Shown here: positions 23,692-33,299 of the stretch, in pieces
Position numbering within the stretch: the first letter of the stretch is position 1
Layout: each line of letters starts with the position of its first letter
Assembly (NCBI GenBank): GCA_014155875.1
Contig: JACEFZ010016095.1
Location: forward strand, 304,501-368,500
Source: Cepaea nemoralis
Lineage: Eukaryota; Mollusca; Gastropoda; Stylommatophora; Helicidae
Direction of reading: 5' to 3'
Length of the DNA: 64,000 nucleotides
The notes under the pieces: generated by a model
The model's database searches: none
Seen by the model: the letters and a program-made list of their open reading frames with translations, nothing else
What the model was told of the DNA's origin: nothing
Program-made: the position numbers and the translations under genes

Positions 23692-25345
23692 ATGGCAGCG
23701 TTGTGGTTAGAGCTACGGACATTGTGGTTAGAGCTCCCGACGTTATGGTTAGAGCTACGGACATTGTGGTTAGAGCTACGGGCATTGTGGTTAGAGCTAC
23801 GGGCATTGTGGTTAGAGCTACGGGCATTGTGGTTAGAGCTACGGGCATTGTGGTTAGAGCTACGGGCATTGTGGTTAGAGCTACGGACATTGTGGTTAGA
23901 GCTCCCGACGTTATGGTTAGAGCTACGGACATTGTGGTTAGAGCTACGGGCATTGTGGTTAGAGCTACGGGCATTGTGGTTAGAGCTACGGACAATGTGG
24001 TTAGAGCTCCCGACGTTATGGTTAGAGCTACGGACATTGTGGTTAGAGCTACGGGCATTGTAGTTAGAGCTACGGGCATTGTGGTTAGAGCTACGGACAT
24101 TGTGGTTAGAGCTACGGGCATTGTGGTTAGAGCTACGGGCATTGACGTTAGAGCTACGGGCATTGTGGTTAGAGCTACGGGCATTGTGGTTAGAGCTACG
24201 GACATTGTGGTTAGAGCTACGGGCATTGTGGTTAGAGCTACGGGCATTGTGGTTAGAGCTACGGGCATTGTGGTTAGAGCTACGGGCATTGTGGTTAGAG
24301 CTACGGGCATTGTGGTTAGAGCTACGGGCATTGTGGTTAGAGCTACGGGCATTGTGGTTAGAGCTACGGGCATTGTGGTTAGAGCTACGGGCATTGTGGT
24401 TAGAGCTACGGACATTGTGGTTAGAGCTCCCGACGTTATGGTTAGAGCTACGGACATTGTGGTTAGAGCTACGGACATTGTGGTTAGAGCTCCTGGCGTT
24501 GTGGTTAGAGCTACGGACTTTGTGGTTAGAGCTCCCGACGTTATGGTTAGAGCTACGGGCATTGTGGTTAGAGCTCCTGGCATTGTGGTTAGAGCTACGG
24601 ACTTTGTGGTTAGAGCTCCCGACGTTATGGTTAGAGCTACGGACATTGTGGTTAGAGCTCCCGACGTTATGGTTAGAGCTACGGACATTGTGGTTAGAGC
24701 TACGGACATTGTGGTTAGAGCTCCTGGCGTTGTGGTTAGAGCTACGGACTTTGTGGTTAGAGCTCCCGACGTTATGGTTAGAGCTACGGACATTGTGGTT
24801 AGAGCTACGGACATTGTGGTTAGAGCTACGGGCATTGTGGTTAGAGCTACGGACATTGTGGTTAGAGCTCCTGGCATTGTGGTTAGAGCTACGGACATTG
24901 TGGTTAGAGCTCCCGACGTTATGGTTAGAGCTACGGGCATTGTGGTTAGAGCTACGGGCATTGTGGTTAGAGCTACGGGCATTGTGGTTAGAGCTACGGG
25001 CATTGTGGTTAGAGCTACGGGCATTGTGGTTAGAGCTACAGACATTGTGGTTAGAGCTCCCGACGTTATGGTTAGAGCTACGGACATTGTGGTTAGAGCT
25101 ATGGACATTGTGGTTAGAGCTCCTGGCGTTGTGGTTAGAGCTACGGACTTTGTGGTTAGAGCTCCTGACGTTGTGGTTAGAGCTCCTAACGTTGTGGCTA
25201 GAGCTCCTGACGTTGTGGTTAGAGCTCCTGACGTTGTGGTTAGAGCTCCTGACCTTGTGGTTAGAGCTCCTGACGTTGTGGTTACAGCTCCTGACGTTGT
25301 GGTTAGAGCTCCTGACGTTGTGGTTAGAGCTCCGACTAGTCCTGC
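23692..25345. repeat. 21-bp satellite, about 78 copies, open in several frames
   Basis: The unit is 'gtggttagagctacgggcat' plus one base, with variants 'gctcccgacgtta' and 'gctcctggcgttg' that recur in small blocks (higher-order structure). Because 21 is a multiple of three and the unit has no stop in most frames, open frames of 648, 633, 613 and 448 codons run over it on both strands. These encode seven-residue repeats (ALWLELR, IVVRATG, ALTTMPV, NARSSNH). Simultaneous openness on both strands argues against coding. 'gtggttagagct' resembles a tRNA A-box region, so the unit may derive from a SINE head. Confidence 0.95.
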
Positions 25346-26205
25346 CTGTAATAGTTGTCTCAGCCTTTCCCCAAACAGGATACTGCGATATCTCACAGCT
25401 CCGACTCATTCATCAGCTTATCTGAATATAGTCCATGGACAAATGACGTGTTCAGAAACGTCATGCCAGTCTGCTGACAGAAAGATCTGTCATGACATCA
25501 CATGTTCTTACGTGACATTTCATGACGTAATCTTCCACAACGTAAAATGATCTTACGCGATCTTAATTGTTTGACATGGCATGACATAACATGGCCTTAC
25601 ATGGCATGACCTTACATGACATGATCTTAATGGCATGACCTTACATGACACAATATGCCTTCGGGGTCAACCCATCTTCATACTATAAATGCAAATAACT
25701 GCTGGGCGAGGCTCGGAGACTCACGTGACCCTGTCCACATCAGCAATGGAGTGAGATCCAGCTCCATTGGATTTGGTGAACCCCTGAACCCCTTCATACC
25801 AACCTTGACAGTGGGTCACACCTCACCCGAGGACTCCCTGACAGTAGGTCACACCTCTTGGCATGAGGTTACTCCATCCATATTAAATGTGGATTGAACA
25901 TCAATTATAAACTCGTTAACAGAATACGCTGAACTCACCTCGAACAGTCACAAGTGTGAAAATAGACAGTGAACGATCTCACACTTTAATATCGTGTTGA
26001 GCGAAAACAATAGTTCATATTTTGGGAATCATCATATTGGGAATCAGACACCAGGCTACCGTGACTCCACCAGCCTGGGTACGTCTTTCTTGCAGCCATC
26101 TGTGCTGTCATAGTTTCATGAGCCTCTTCCAGGCAATGATCGTTTGTTACTCTCTCTCAACGCGGGGAACTTGCCATGGTGCTGGTGTGGGCATGCACGT
26201 GTGAG
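25346..26205. other. spacer with 'acatgac' repeats, no gene
   Basis: 25440-25655 is rich in 'catgacat' and 'ttacatgaca' phrases, a degenerate short repeat. 'tactataaatgcaaataac' at 25680 combines a TATA-like and an octamer-like motif but leads to no recognisable gene. The 80-codon frame at 25655-25897 has no known domain. Confidence 0.45.
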
Positions 26206-26214
26206 TTTTTGTGT

Positions 26215-26215
26215 C

Positions 26216-26254
<39 letters not shown>

Positions 26255-26410
26255 GTCAGACAGACAGACAGAGACATAGAGAGACAGAGAGACAAAGAAA
26301 AGGATAGAGAGAGATTGATTGAGAGTTAGAAAGAGAGATATACTGACAGAGATAGACAGACAGACAGAGAGATGTACTGAGCGATATAGAGATAGAGAGG
26401 AAGAGAGCAT
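26215..26410. repeat. (GACA)n/(GA)n microsatellite
   Basis: A purine-rich tract of gacaga repeats decaying into gagata phrases. Confidence 0.95.
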
Positions 26411-26509
26411 TTCAAAACGATACCCGTCATCTATTTCCTGTCGCGCTTAGTGCAGTTATTCTGGGTGTACAGAGCGTCTTATATAATCTCTGATTAAACC
26501 ACCTGTTAG

Positions 26510-26775
26510 CATCTACCTCCAGTGTGTCCCACCTGGTGACAATAACCTCCAGTCTGTCCCATCTCCAATGTGCGTCCCATCGCAATGGGTGTCCCATCTC
26601 TAGTATGGGTCCCATCTCCAGTGTGCCTCCCATCCCCAGTGTGTGTCTCATCCCCACTGTATGTCCCATTTCCAGCGTGTGTCCCATTTAATGACAGCTA
26701 CCTCCAGCGTGTGTCCCACCTAATGATAGCTACCTTCAATGTGTGTCCCATCTCCAATATGTGTCCCATCTGTAA
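26510..26775. repeat. ~19-bp degenerate minisatellite
   Basis: About a dozen copies of a 'gtgtgtcccatctccagt'-like unit, moderately diverged. Confidence 0.8.
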
Positions 26776-27190
26776 TGAGCTATGTTACAAATCCCCCCTG
26801 TATTTTACTAGACCAGATTTCCACGTGAACTCTCACACTTTATTCCCGACCCAATCTCCCAGGGAACGTCAAAGCCAATTTGGCCTGTCAAATCCTGGCA
26901 GTATTGTCAACCCTTGTGGGTCATTCCTAGCCCCATTGCAAGCCAAACATGTTCAGCCACTCATGTTGTTGTCCATCCAATGGAGCCAATTTGTCTCGGC
27001 GCTGTGTGCTCATTATGTTGCAGTGTCAGGGCACTCTGAGGATCATTCATAACTGTGCTAATTAGTGGCTTTTTCAACATTACATTTCTCTTTGTGGTTA
27101 ATTCCTGTCTTGTTTGATTGTCTCAGTTTTCTTTACTGATGTTGCAGAGTGTCGTTTCTTTCCGTGTTTGTGACGCTGGTTCGTTACCTT
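26776..27190. other. spacer without gene signal
   Basis: The 160-codon frame 26570-27052 starts inside the minisatellite and continues here as unique sequence. I recognise no domain in its tail. Confidence 0.4.
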
Positions 27191-27194
27191 CATT

Positions 27195-27420
27195 TGTCCT
27201 TGTTTTAAACATGAATGTGTCCTGGTTTTATACATTCATTTGTCCTGGTGTTAAACATTCATTTTTCCTGCTTTTAAACATTCATTTATCCTGGTTTTAA
27301 ACATACATTTGTCTTGGGTTTAAACATTCATTTGTCTGGTTTTAAACACTCATTTGGCCTCGTTTTATACATTCATTTGTCCTGGTTTTAAATATTAATT
27401 TGTCCTTGTTTAAACATTAA
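27195..27420. repeat. ~23-bp minisatellite, about 9 copies
   Basis: The unit is close to 'ttttaaacattcatttgtcc' plus 'tgg', with small indels. Confidence 0.88.
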
Positions 27421-27529
27421 TCACGTGTACTTTTATCCGCGGAAAAATAGTGGTCAGTCCACACGCTAGCCATGACAGCTGTTTGGGTTCAATACTCAGC
27501 TGACGCATCATTATCTATTCCGTCTAGTA

Positions 27530-27926
27530 CAGTGGTTCTCAATCTTTTTTTGGCCCATGCACCCCTTCGTCATATGTTCAGAATGTCATCCCCCTTTCGC
27601 ATTCCTGCCTATAAATTCCCCCCCCCCCCCCATTTTTTTTACATAGTATAGGTAAAAATGGAAACTAAATTTAATAACACATATTAGAACAAGTCTAGAT
27701 GTCTACATAAAACGTGATTTACGGGTCTACTTACGTAATAAAATGAATTTCAGAAGGGTGAGAAGTACAGAACCGTAAAGTATGGAGGGAAAAACAATAT
27801 CAAGTAATGGGCTCTTGTATTAACGCGAGCTGGAAGTAAACTTAATTCCCTCCTCCCGGAAACCCTAAAATTCCCCCGGGGGGGGGGGGGGGGGGAGAGG
27901 AATTCCCTACCGGTTGAGAACCACTG
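27530..27926. mobile_element. hAT-type MITE with 8-bp target duplication
   Basis: The left end 'cagtggttctcaa' and right end 'ttgagaaccactg' are inverted repeats of the hAT superfamily type. They are flanked by 'gtctagta' (27522-27529) and 'ggctagta' (27927-27934), an 8-bp target duplication with one difference. The 397-bp interior has no transposase. A poly-C run (about 27617) and a poly-G run (about 27877) lie in opposite halves and could pair. It is a non-autonomous element that would depend on a hAT transposase supplied elsewhere. Confidence 0.88.
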
Positions 27927-27934
27927 GGCTAGTA

Positions 27935-28920
27935 CGTGTGACAGACATATTGAAAGGTAGAAGATCAACTAGCTCGGCCACTCGTTAGAATACAACACAT
28001 CAGTTGAACACTGGCGCCACACAGAAGGAGTTCGGATACGAGAGCAAGAGGGTGCCGTGTATTTGGTACTGTCATGACTACTGTCTTCCTACTATTCAAA
28101 CCGAGACCCACGTTTGTCACTGTCTACAACCACTGTGCTTATCATTTCTTGTAGTTCCTTCTGACTTGTTGCTATCAAGACAGTGCCTAGTGCCATCAAG
28201 ATCAGGCTAGGTTAATTATGTAATGACGACCAACCGTGATCCCTTGGGTTCTGTTATCGATTTCATTATATAATCACTGTTTAAAGAAAACAAATCACCG
28301 GAAAATACATATTCTTGTTTGACAATGAAATGTTCTTAAATGATTATTGATTAATAAAGCTACTGTTTGCTGCACCTGCCAGTTCCTTATTATTCACAGG
28401 TCGCTGACATTAATTTTGAATTTTTCTATTAGTTTGATTATTTTCTCGCGCTTCACATTGTATTTTGGTTGTCTGAAGTCTGGGAATCAACTCTGTAACG
28501 TCTAGATCGAAGAAGCAACTGAGCCAACTTGGTGGATAGGCAGGTGAACCGGTAAGATCTTAGAGAGCAGACTGTCTCCGGGAACGGTTTGCTAGTGCGT
28601 TTGACCCATGTGTGGACCTGCAAGACCCGGTTTCGTGGCCCAGTTACTGAGTTGGGAGCTTGCTGCGACACTGTGAGCTGTGCATTTCTATCGGAATACA
28701 TTTTTTATGCATTCACGGTGGTTATGTTTTGAAAGTTATATTAAGAAAATAGCGGTTTGTTGATTGCCTGCACTCCGACGGCTGCCTTATGCGATAATGC
28801 GTATGCGGGCTGCTAGTATTTGTTCAGACTGCTGTCTTCTTCGACAGTGAACTTCATATGTAAGAGTGAGGCGGCTTGGTGTCGGTGATATGGTGATTTG
28901 GTCTACATGAAGCTATTGTT
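27935..28920. other. 985-bp segment without recognisable gene
   Basis: Open frames at 28004-28210 (plus) and 28453-28701 (minus) have no recognisable domains. No repeat family of this window is seen in it. Confidence 0.4.
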
Positions 28921-29190
28921 TCCATCATGATTTCACAAGGGACAATGATGAGCATTTCTTCTTGTTTTCGTCAGCACATGAATAGAGCAGCTATGGGGCG
29001 ACCAGTTGCTGTGACGTTTGAACCGAAAGACTGCGACACGGAGCCATGGCATGCACAACATGGAACTTTGAGTTGGCTCTGTCCTGCGCGTCTACAGTCA
29101 ACATTCCCCTGTCCGTGGTGTAGCGGGCAATGCACGGCTCAGACCGGCCTGATCGGCCATGTCCGAACACATTCTACCACTGACTGATGG
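28921..29190 (+). pseudogene. LINE C-terminal C2H2 zinc-finger remnant
   Basis: The 86-codon frame ends FPCPWCSGQCTAQTG then LIGHVRTHSTTD. C-P-W-C, twelve residues, H, three residues, H is a full C2H2 pattern. A single finger of the form CP-C...GLI-H-RTH just before the stop is common at the C-terminus of some mollusc and cnidarian LINE polyproteins, following the tryptophan-rich 'W...' region. I infer such a remnant and not a zinc-finger gene, because nothing else of a transcription factor is present and the upstream part is unrecognisable. A short genuine C2H2 protein cannot be excluded. Confidence 0.5.
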
Positions 29191-29344
29191 CGATATTTTG
29201 CTCGTAGCTAACGAAGGCCAAACATTCATTTTTTGTCTCCCTCATGACATAATTGTTGGATTGTCACAGTCTGGCTCTTTTTTATTGAAGTCTGGGCTGC
29301 ATCAACTTATAATCTTGTTCCTGGGCAGTTGACATTGTTGTTAG

Positions 29345-29526
29345 CCGTCTAAACTCCTGTCACTGTACATTACTTGTCTAGGCTCCAGTCATGTTACATT
29401 GCTTGTAATTTAGGTTCAGTTCGTCTTAATTACTGATAAGATGGGTTCCAGCTATCTTACATTACTTTAGTCTTGGCTATATCCATGTTACATTACTCGA
29501 AGTATAGGTGCCAATATACTTACATT
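29345..29526. repeat. ~32-bp minisatellite, left part
   Basis: Diverged units like 'ggctccagtcatgttacatt' followed by 'actcgaagt'. The same unit continues at 30128-30345 beyond an inserted element. Confidence 0.75.
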
Positions 29527-30127
29527 AGTTAGTTAGTCGCAGTTCCAACTTCACAGCAACGGATCGTCCCCATTATGCTCCATTCCTGTGCCAGTGAATA
29601 TCACACAAAATGCTCCCCACTGCGCAATGTGAAAAGTGAAAAAGACAAGTCTCGACAAACAACAGCCCGCACAGATACACTATGCATAATGCCGCCGCCA
29701 GAATGTCAACACAATAGTCCCCCACGAAACACCCAGTTCATCTCTGATGGAATCGGCAGTCATTTTCCTGTCTGTATGTTTCCTACATGTTCACCCACAC
29801 AGTCCACCAAAATACAGTTCATCGTCGATGGCAGTGGCAGTCAACCAGAAGCCCAGCAGCCACGAATTTCTGCATAAGGCAAAAACCGGTCAACTCCGGG
29901 ACATAGCCATCTGCCATCGCTCCGAACATGCAGTCACGTTCCAAAAACCCTTAGGCAGATTCAAAAGCATTTCACATGAAACTCACAGCTCACAGTGTCG
30001 CGCCACGCACTCACTCAGTAGCAGGGCGACGGAACCATCAAGCCTCCTTAGTCGCCTCTTACGACATGCGTGGTTGGCTACAGTGTTGCTATTCTTTGCT
30101 TCCCTTATGGGTCCCGGCAACACACGG
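29527..30127 (-). mobile_element. 601-bp non-LTR retroposon with 12-bp target duplication
   Basis: 'tatacttacatt' occurs at 29515-29526 and again at 30128-30139, exactly flanking a segment absent from the surrounding minisatellite. Read on the minus strand it starts 'gtgtgttgccgggaccc', contains 'catgtcgtaagaggcgac' and ends in a short (AACT)n tail, as expected of a retroposon. Plus-strand open frames of 100 and 138 codons inside it overlap in different frames and run antisense to the element, so they are unlikely to be genes. 'gtcgtaagaggcgactaa' resembles a repeat motif I remember from gastropod DNA, which is a weak clue. Confidence 0.75.
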
Positions 30128-30345
30128 TATACTTACATTGCTCCAAGTCAAGGCTCCAGTTAGATTACTCGAAGCCTAGGTCCCAATCATCTTACATTAC
30201 ACAAAGTCTAGGCTCCAGTTATCTTACACTACCCCAAGTCTAGGCATGAGTTATCTCACATTATATGAAGTATTGACTCCGGCCATCTGCAACTACCTGT
30301 AATCCAGGCTGCAACTCTCACATCACCTGTATTTTAGCCTGCGTG
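30128..30345. repeat. ~32-bp minisatellite, right part
   Basis: Units such as 'aggctccagttatcttacac' and 'tacatt...aagtctaggc' continue the array broken by the retroposon. Confidence 0.75.
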
Positions 30346-30667
30346 CTACAGTCTAACATCACTGGTAGTCCAGGCCCCAGATCTCGTGCCCGACTGGTGG
30401 TGGAGTGGAGCCAGGTGGTTGATAGCCTCAGAGACAACAATGTTACACCCTGCAGTGGCCGATCGTTTTCAGTGTACATCAAAGCCGGCGTTTCTGTTAG
30501 ATGTACCTCTGGAGAAAGTCTTGTGTCAGCCTACAGGGAAGGATCAGGTTAGCATGTAGGCACGTTTTAGTGCGCTTTCCACACTGGGGAGGACTGAGAA
30601 CACATGGTACACAACGCAGACTCCAGCACAACATGACACAAGCGACGAGCCCTTGTAGACGCCTTAA
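30346..30667. other. spacer without gene signal
   Basis: I see no repeat or coding signature. The 105-codon frame starting at 30501 runs into the SINE. Confidence 0.4.
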
Positions 30668-30796
30668 AGCGCATGGGGCATATGGCACTGAACTCATATT
30701 TCTGAGACCAAACTGTACTGGGTGGCTGATGTGGTCAGTGTCACTCTTGCTTCCCAAGACATGTCCCGCTACCCAGTTTAGGTTGGATCGACCTGT
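30668..30796 (-). mobile_element. SINE family A fragment, minus strand
   Basis: 'gagaccaaactgtactgggt', 'ggctgatgtggtcagtgtc', 'cttcccaagacatgtcccg' and 'cagtttaggttggatcgacc' are the reverse-complement order of the 23395-23610 copy. The tRNA-like head is missing and T-rich sequence follows. Confidence 0.72.
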
Positions 30797-30870
30797 GACG
30801 CAGTTAATTTTTGTTTAGTTTTTTTTAATAATTTGTTTTTTTTTATTTTTGTAATTTTTAATTTAAATTT

Positions 30871-31120
30871 TGAGGGTAAGTTAATAAGTAAGTCACAAAT
30901 GGTTGTAGAAAAATAACTAAATATGATAACAACTTGAAACCAGTTTATTTGTATACATACATTGTCCCTTTATTTTTCAACATAATTTCCACCAACATTG
31001 ATGCACTTATCCCATAGTTTTATCAGTTCTCCCAAACCGACTGCATAAATCTGCGTGCCCTGTTTTCATTTACCTGCCATCCCACATAATTGTGTGACTT
31101 ACTTATTGACTCCCCCTCGT
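30871..31120 (-). mobile_element. internally deleted mariner element, minus strand
   Basis: The ends 'gagggtaagttaataagtaa' (30872) and, inverted, 'ttacttattgactccccctc' (ending 31118) are matching mariner terminal repeats. Between them the minus strand encodes only the last ~34 codons of a mariner transposase (QGTQIYAVGLGELIKLWDK then CINVGGNYVEK, stop). The catalytic domain is gone, so it is a short non-autonomous derivative. A 'ta' borders the right end, and no clear 'ta' remains on the left. Confidence 0.7.
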
Positions 31121-31542
31121 AACTTTTTCTACCCAACTATGCACCGCTTTACTGGAAATCGCTAGGGGCTAAGTCCACTGAAAACTCACCTTGGCGGGAG
31201 ACATTTCGCGAATGACGCCGAACTTGAATATGAAGTGAAAACGTGGTTTAGAAAACAGAGCACTCAGTTCTATGCAGCAGGTATGGGAGAACTGATAAAA
31301 CTATGGGATAAATGCATCAATCTCATCTCATCTCATCTCATCATGTTCCTCTTGTACCTTGCGGTGTCGAGGTGAAGTATAAACTTCGTAAGAGTGCCCG
31401 AGTAAATGCATCAATATTGGTGGAAATTATGTTGAGAAATAAAGGGACAATGTATGTATACAAATAAACTGGTTTCAAGTTGTTATCATATTTAGTTATT
31501 TTTCTACAGCCATTTATGACTTACTTATTAACTTACCCTCGT
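31121..31542 (+). pseudogene. mariner transposase C-terminus, inverted and LINE-interrupted
   Basis: From 31175 the plus strand reads PLKTHLGGRHFANDAELEY, then WFRKQSTQFYAAGMGELIK and LWDKCIN. After the inserted LINE piece (31322-31402) it resumes with GGNYVEK and a stop. Immediately to the left, 31152-31175 encodes DLAPSDFQ on the minus strand, the motif that normally precedes PLK-HLGG. The element was therefore broken by an inversion at 31175. The right terminal repeat 'gacttacttattaacttacc' ends at about 31542, next to 'ta'. No catalytic residues other than the D of the SD region are present. Confidence 0.82.
31322..31402 (-). mobile_element. 5'-truncated LINE insertion with 13-bp target duplication
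   Basis: 81 bp match the 3' end of the LINE at 13273 ('tcatgttcctcttgtacctt', 'gcggtgtcgaggtgaagtat'), including the (TCATC)n tail. The insertion is flanked by 'taaatgcatcaat' at 31309-31321 and 31403-31415. Removing it restores the mariner reading up to the duplicated codons. Confidence 0.92.
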
Positions 31543-31759
31543 AGTAATTCGAATCCCTCTCGTTGTAAGTCAAACCCATGACCATAGTGTCGGCATGTAA
31601 TAAATTTATCCGCGCTTGTAGCGCTTCCCCCATGAAGAAAAACGAGAATATGAAATGTCAATCCACTTATACATATTTCAATCCACGTTTTGATAAGATA
31701 CAGTCAATGAATATGGTGGTAATGCAGAACTGACGTCACAGCTCTCGAGCTGAGCCGAT
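31543..31759. other. spacer without gene signal
   Basis: Short unique sequence between the mariner cluster and the 74-bp array, with no recognised feature. Confidence 0.4.
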
Positions 31760-31764
31760 AACGG

Positions 31765-32140
31765 ATCGGTCTCTCCTTGGATGAGGCGACATGCTGACTG
31801 TTCCTGTTGGCAGCTGGTTAGCCCATGCGTGGGAACGGTTCGGTCTCTCCTTGGATGAGGCGACATGCTGACTGTTCCTGTTGGCAGCTGGTTAGCCCAT
31901 GCGTGGGAACGGTTCGGTCTCTCCTTGGATGAGGTGACATGCTGGACTGTTCCTGTTGGCAGCTGGTTAGCCATGCGTGGGAACGGTTCGGTCTCTCCTT
32001 GGATGAGGCGACATGCTGACTGTTCCTGTTGGCAGCTGGTTAGCCATGCGTGGGAACGGTTCGGTCTCTCCTTGGATAAGGCGACATGCTGACTGTTCCT
32101 GTTGGCAGCTGGTTAGCCATGCGTGGGAACGGTTCGGTTT
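31765..32140. repeat. 74-bp minisatellite, five copies
   Basis: The unit contains 'ggatgaggcgacatgctgac', 'tgttcctgttggcagctgg' and 'catgcgtgggaacggttcgg'. Copies differ by single-base indels ('gcccatg' or 'gccatg'). Confidence 0.95.
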
Positions 32141-32234
32141 GTAAACATGGATACTTGGTCGATGACACGGAACATATAGACTGTTGATTGTGTCACGGAC
32201 ATGAATAAACCAAAAGATGATTTCATTAATGAAT

Positions 32235-32515
32235 GAACTCATGCATGTATGAATTTATGAACGAGTGACAGAACGAACGAACAAACGAATGAATAAATGA
32301 ATGAAATAATTAATGAATGAGTTGAAGAATGAATGAGTTTGTTCATGAATAAATCAATAAAAACAAATGAATTGATTAATGAATGAGTAACTTAACGAAT
32401 GATTGTGAGTAAATACGAACGAACAAAATAACGAATCAATCAATGAATTAGTTGATGAATGAATGAATGTATGAATTAATTTATTAAAGAATGAGTAACT
32501 TAATGAATGAAGAAA
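32235..32515. repeat. degenerate (GAAT)n microsatellite
   Basis: gaat/gaac phrases fill the segment, with many substitutions. Confidence 0.9.
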
Positions 32516-32554
32516 TACACAGGGAAAGACAAAGAGAAACACAAACAGAGAAGG

Positions 32555-32570
32555 ATATATATATATATAG

Positions 32571-32612
<42 letters not shown>

Positions 32613-32900
32613 AGGGAAAACACGTTAAAGAGAGGACAGAGAGAGATAGAGATAGAGAAAGTGAAACACACGCATAAAGATAACACGAACGACAGACAGT
32701 AAGAAAATCTGAAAGATAGGGAGACAGAGATATCAATAAATCGAAAAAGAGAAACAGAGAGGCAGAGGCAGATAGCATTTTATTTTAAATAACACAGAAC
32801 GTGAGAGAGAGATAGAGACATCAGGAGTAGCATAAAAAACCGCATTGAAGCACAAAGAAAGAATAGAATCGATATAGAGAGAAAGAGACAGAAGGACTAT
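32555..32900. repeat. (TA)n and (GA)n tracts with GA-rich flank
   Basis: A short 'atatatatatag' run precedes about 40 bp of GA dinucleotide. The sequence stays GA-rich ('gagacagaga') to about 32895. Minus-strand frames here read as Ser/Leu runs and are not genes. Confidence 0.85.
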
Positions 32901-33140
32901 GTTAAGACCGTGCTCACGGCGACAAGACCTGGCAAAGACTGCTTCACTAACAACAGATATAATGACATTCATAACGCCACGGTAATGCGCCTGTTGACTC
33001 TTTGTGTATTTAAATAGGTACCGGTATTATGTCCTACCAACGTGGTGGCCTGCACTATAACAACCCAAACGATTCCTTCTCCTTCGTGGGTGCCAATCAA
33101 TACTTGAGAGGGTATTCTTTATTTGGCACCAGACCGTCTT

Positions 33141-33299
33141 GCGTTGGCTTTTATAAAGTTGTATGGGTGCCAGACGCTCAGAAATCAATTGTAAATTACT
33201 GAACTTAAACTTGCCAAAACAAAATCACAGACAGTCATAACATGCTGGGGTTGACTGCGATGTCTTATAAAGGATATGCATCTAGTCAGATATAACAGA
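33141..33299 (+). repeat. local duplication, block A copy 1 (contains SINE B part)
   Basis: From 'gcgttggcttttataaagtt' to 'agatataacaga'. It is the same length as, and nearly identical to, 33855-34013. It includes the SINE B segment 'cagaaatcaattgtaaatta' to 'ataaaggatatgcatcta'. Confidence 0.9.

Noticed and set aside
29575..30163. Plus-strand genes of 100 and 138 codons
   Set aside because: They overlap in different frames, lie antisense inside the 601-bp retroposon, and one runs across its boundary into the minisatellite.
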